Shown in pieces: positions 5,966-6,245 of a stretch of DNA of 6,245 nucleotides (the first letter of the stretch is position 1; each line of letters opens with the position of its first letter). The notes beneath the pieces are model-generated. The model ran no database searches and was not told the origin of the DNA. It saw nothing but the letters and a program-made list of their open reading frames with translations. The stretch is from DATKMK01 sp035541895 (lineage in GTDB: Bacteria; Desulfobacterota; Binatia; HRBIN30; JACQVA1). The stretch spans positions 1 through 6,245 of the forward strand of contig DATKMK010000127.1 in assembly GCA_035541895.1 (NCBI GenBank), given 5' to 3'. The position numbers were made by a program, and so were the translations under genes.

Positions 5966-6245
5966 GCACCATACTCACCGAATCCTCCAATCGCGTATTG
6001 CTTGCGACGCTGAACCGGCCGCAGCAGTTGAACGCGTTCAACGGCGAATTGTTCGACGCGCTCGCGCAGACGTTCATCGATGCCGCCGCGGACGACGGCG
6101 TGCGCGTGTTGTTGCTGACGGGCGCGGGGCGCGCGTTCACTGCGGGCGCGGACCTCGCGGAGATGGCGCGCCCCGGCAAACGGCCGACCCACGGCTTCGC
6201 CGGGCTGTGCCGCGCCATCGTCGACTTCCCGAAACCGTTCGTGCT
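5962..6245 (+). CDS. enoyl-CoA hydratase/isomerase (crotonase family), 5' part
   Basis: The first 94 codons of a crotonase-fold enzyme, running off the right edge; full proteins are about 260 residues. It should hydrate or isomerise an enoyl-CoA in a beta-oxidation-like step. Visible: the N-terminal strand and turn LLATLNRPQQLNAFNGEL (13-30), the strand VRVLLLTGAGRAF (47-59), and the oxyanion-hole segment TAGADLAEM (60-68) with the AGAD motif typical of the family. The catalytic glutamates lie beyond the window, so hydratase, isomerase and hydrolase members cannot be told apart. ATG 5962 is chosen because it opens the first strand at the expected distance; its ribosome binding site is weak. 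GC rises back to about 68% in a sampled line. It is probably co-transcribed with the monooxygenase and would process the acyl-CoA products of the pathway, an inference from context only. Confidence 0.87.
   Translation, partial: MSTILTESSNRVLLATLNRPQQLNAFNGELFDALAQTFIDAAADDGVRVLLLTGAGRAFTAGADLAEMARPGKRPTHGFAGLCRAIVDFPKPFV

Noticed and set aside
5830..6218. Two overlapping - strand frames across the monooxygenase/crotonase junction
   Set aside because: They overlap each other and two recognised + strand genes, show no motifs and have no ribosome binding site that I could see.

Overview
The window is GC-rich, densely packed bacterial DNA with every supported gene on the + strand. Genes are separated by only 10 to 78 bases and most have purine-rich Shine-Dalgarno sites. 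I see no RNA gene, mobile element, CRISPR array or convincing terminator. Composition and gene families fit a free-living catabolic bacterium, most simply a high-GC proteobacterium. The sequence does not fix the taxon, and an actinobacterium is not excluded.

Layout from left to right: (1) the 3' part of a MaoC/FAS1-like double-hotdog acyl-CoA dehydratase (ends at 700, start outside the window). (2) A 78-base spacer holding a possible 14-codon leader ORF whose stop overlaps the next start. (3) A GMC-family FAD-dependent alcohol dehydrogenase/oxidase (779-2383). (4) A gluconate 2-dehydrogenase subunit 3-like small protein (2394-2909), the usual partner of this GMC type. (5) A nitronate monooxygenase-like FMN TIM-barrel protein (2923-4050). 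(6) A class B flavoprotein monooxygenase of the Baeyer-Villiger type (4085-5920), visibly lower in GC than its neighbours. (7) The 5' part of an enoyl-CoA hydratase/isomerase (from 5962, running off the right edge).

Taken together this looks like part of a catabolic operon. The GMC protein could oxidise a secondary or cyclic alcohol to a ketone. The Baeyer-Villiger enzyme could insert oxygen to give an ester or lactone. The MaoC and crotonase enzymes would act on acyl-CoA intermediates in beta-oxidation-like steps. The nitronate monooxygenase-like flavoprotein has no obvious nitro-compound partner here and may be a reductase or oxygenase of another substrate. The substrate (terpenoid, steroid, alicyclic or long-chain ketone) cannot be read from the sequence. 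No hydrolase, CoA ligase, transporter or regulator lies inside the window.

No wholly new system is evident. The points most worth a second look are the two-subunit GMC enzyme with no visible export signal, its cysteine triplet, the compositionally distinct Baeyer-Villiger gene, and two very short ORFs that each end in an ATGA overlap with the next gene.
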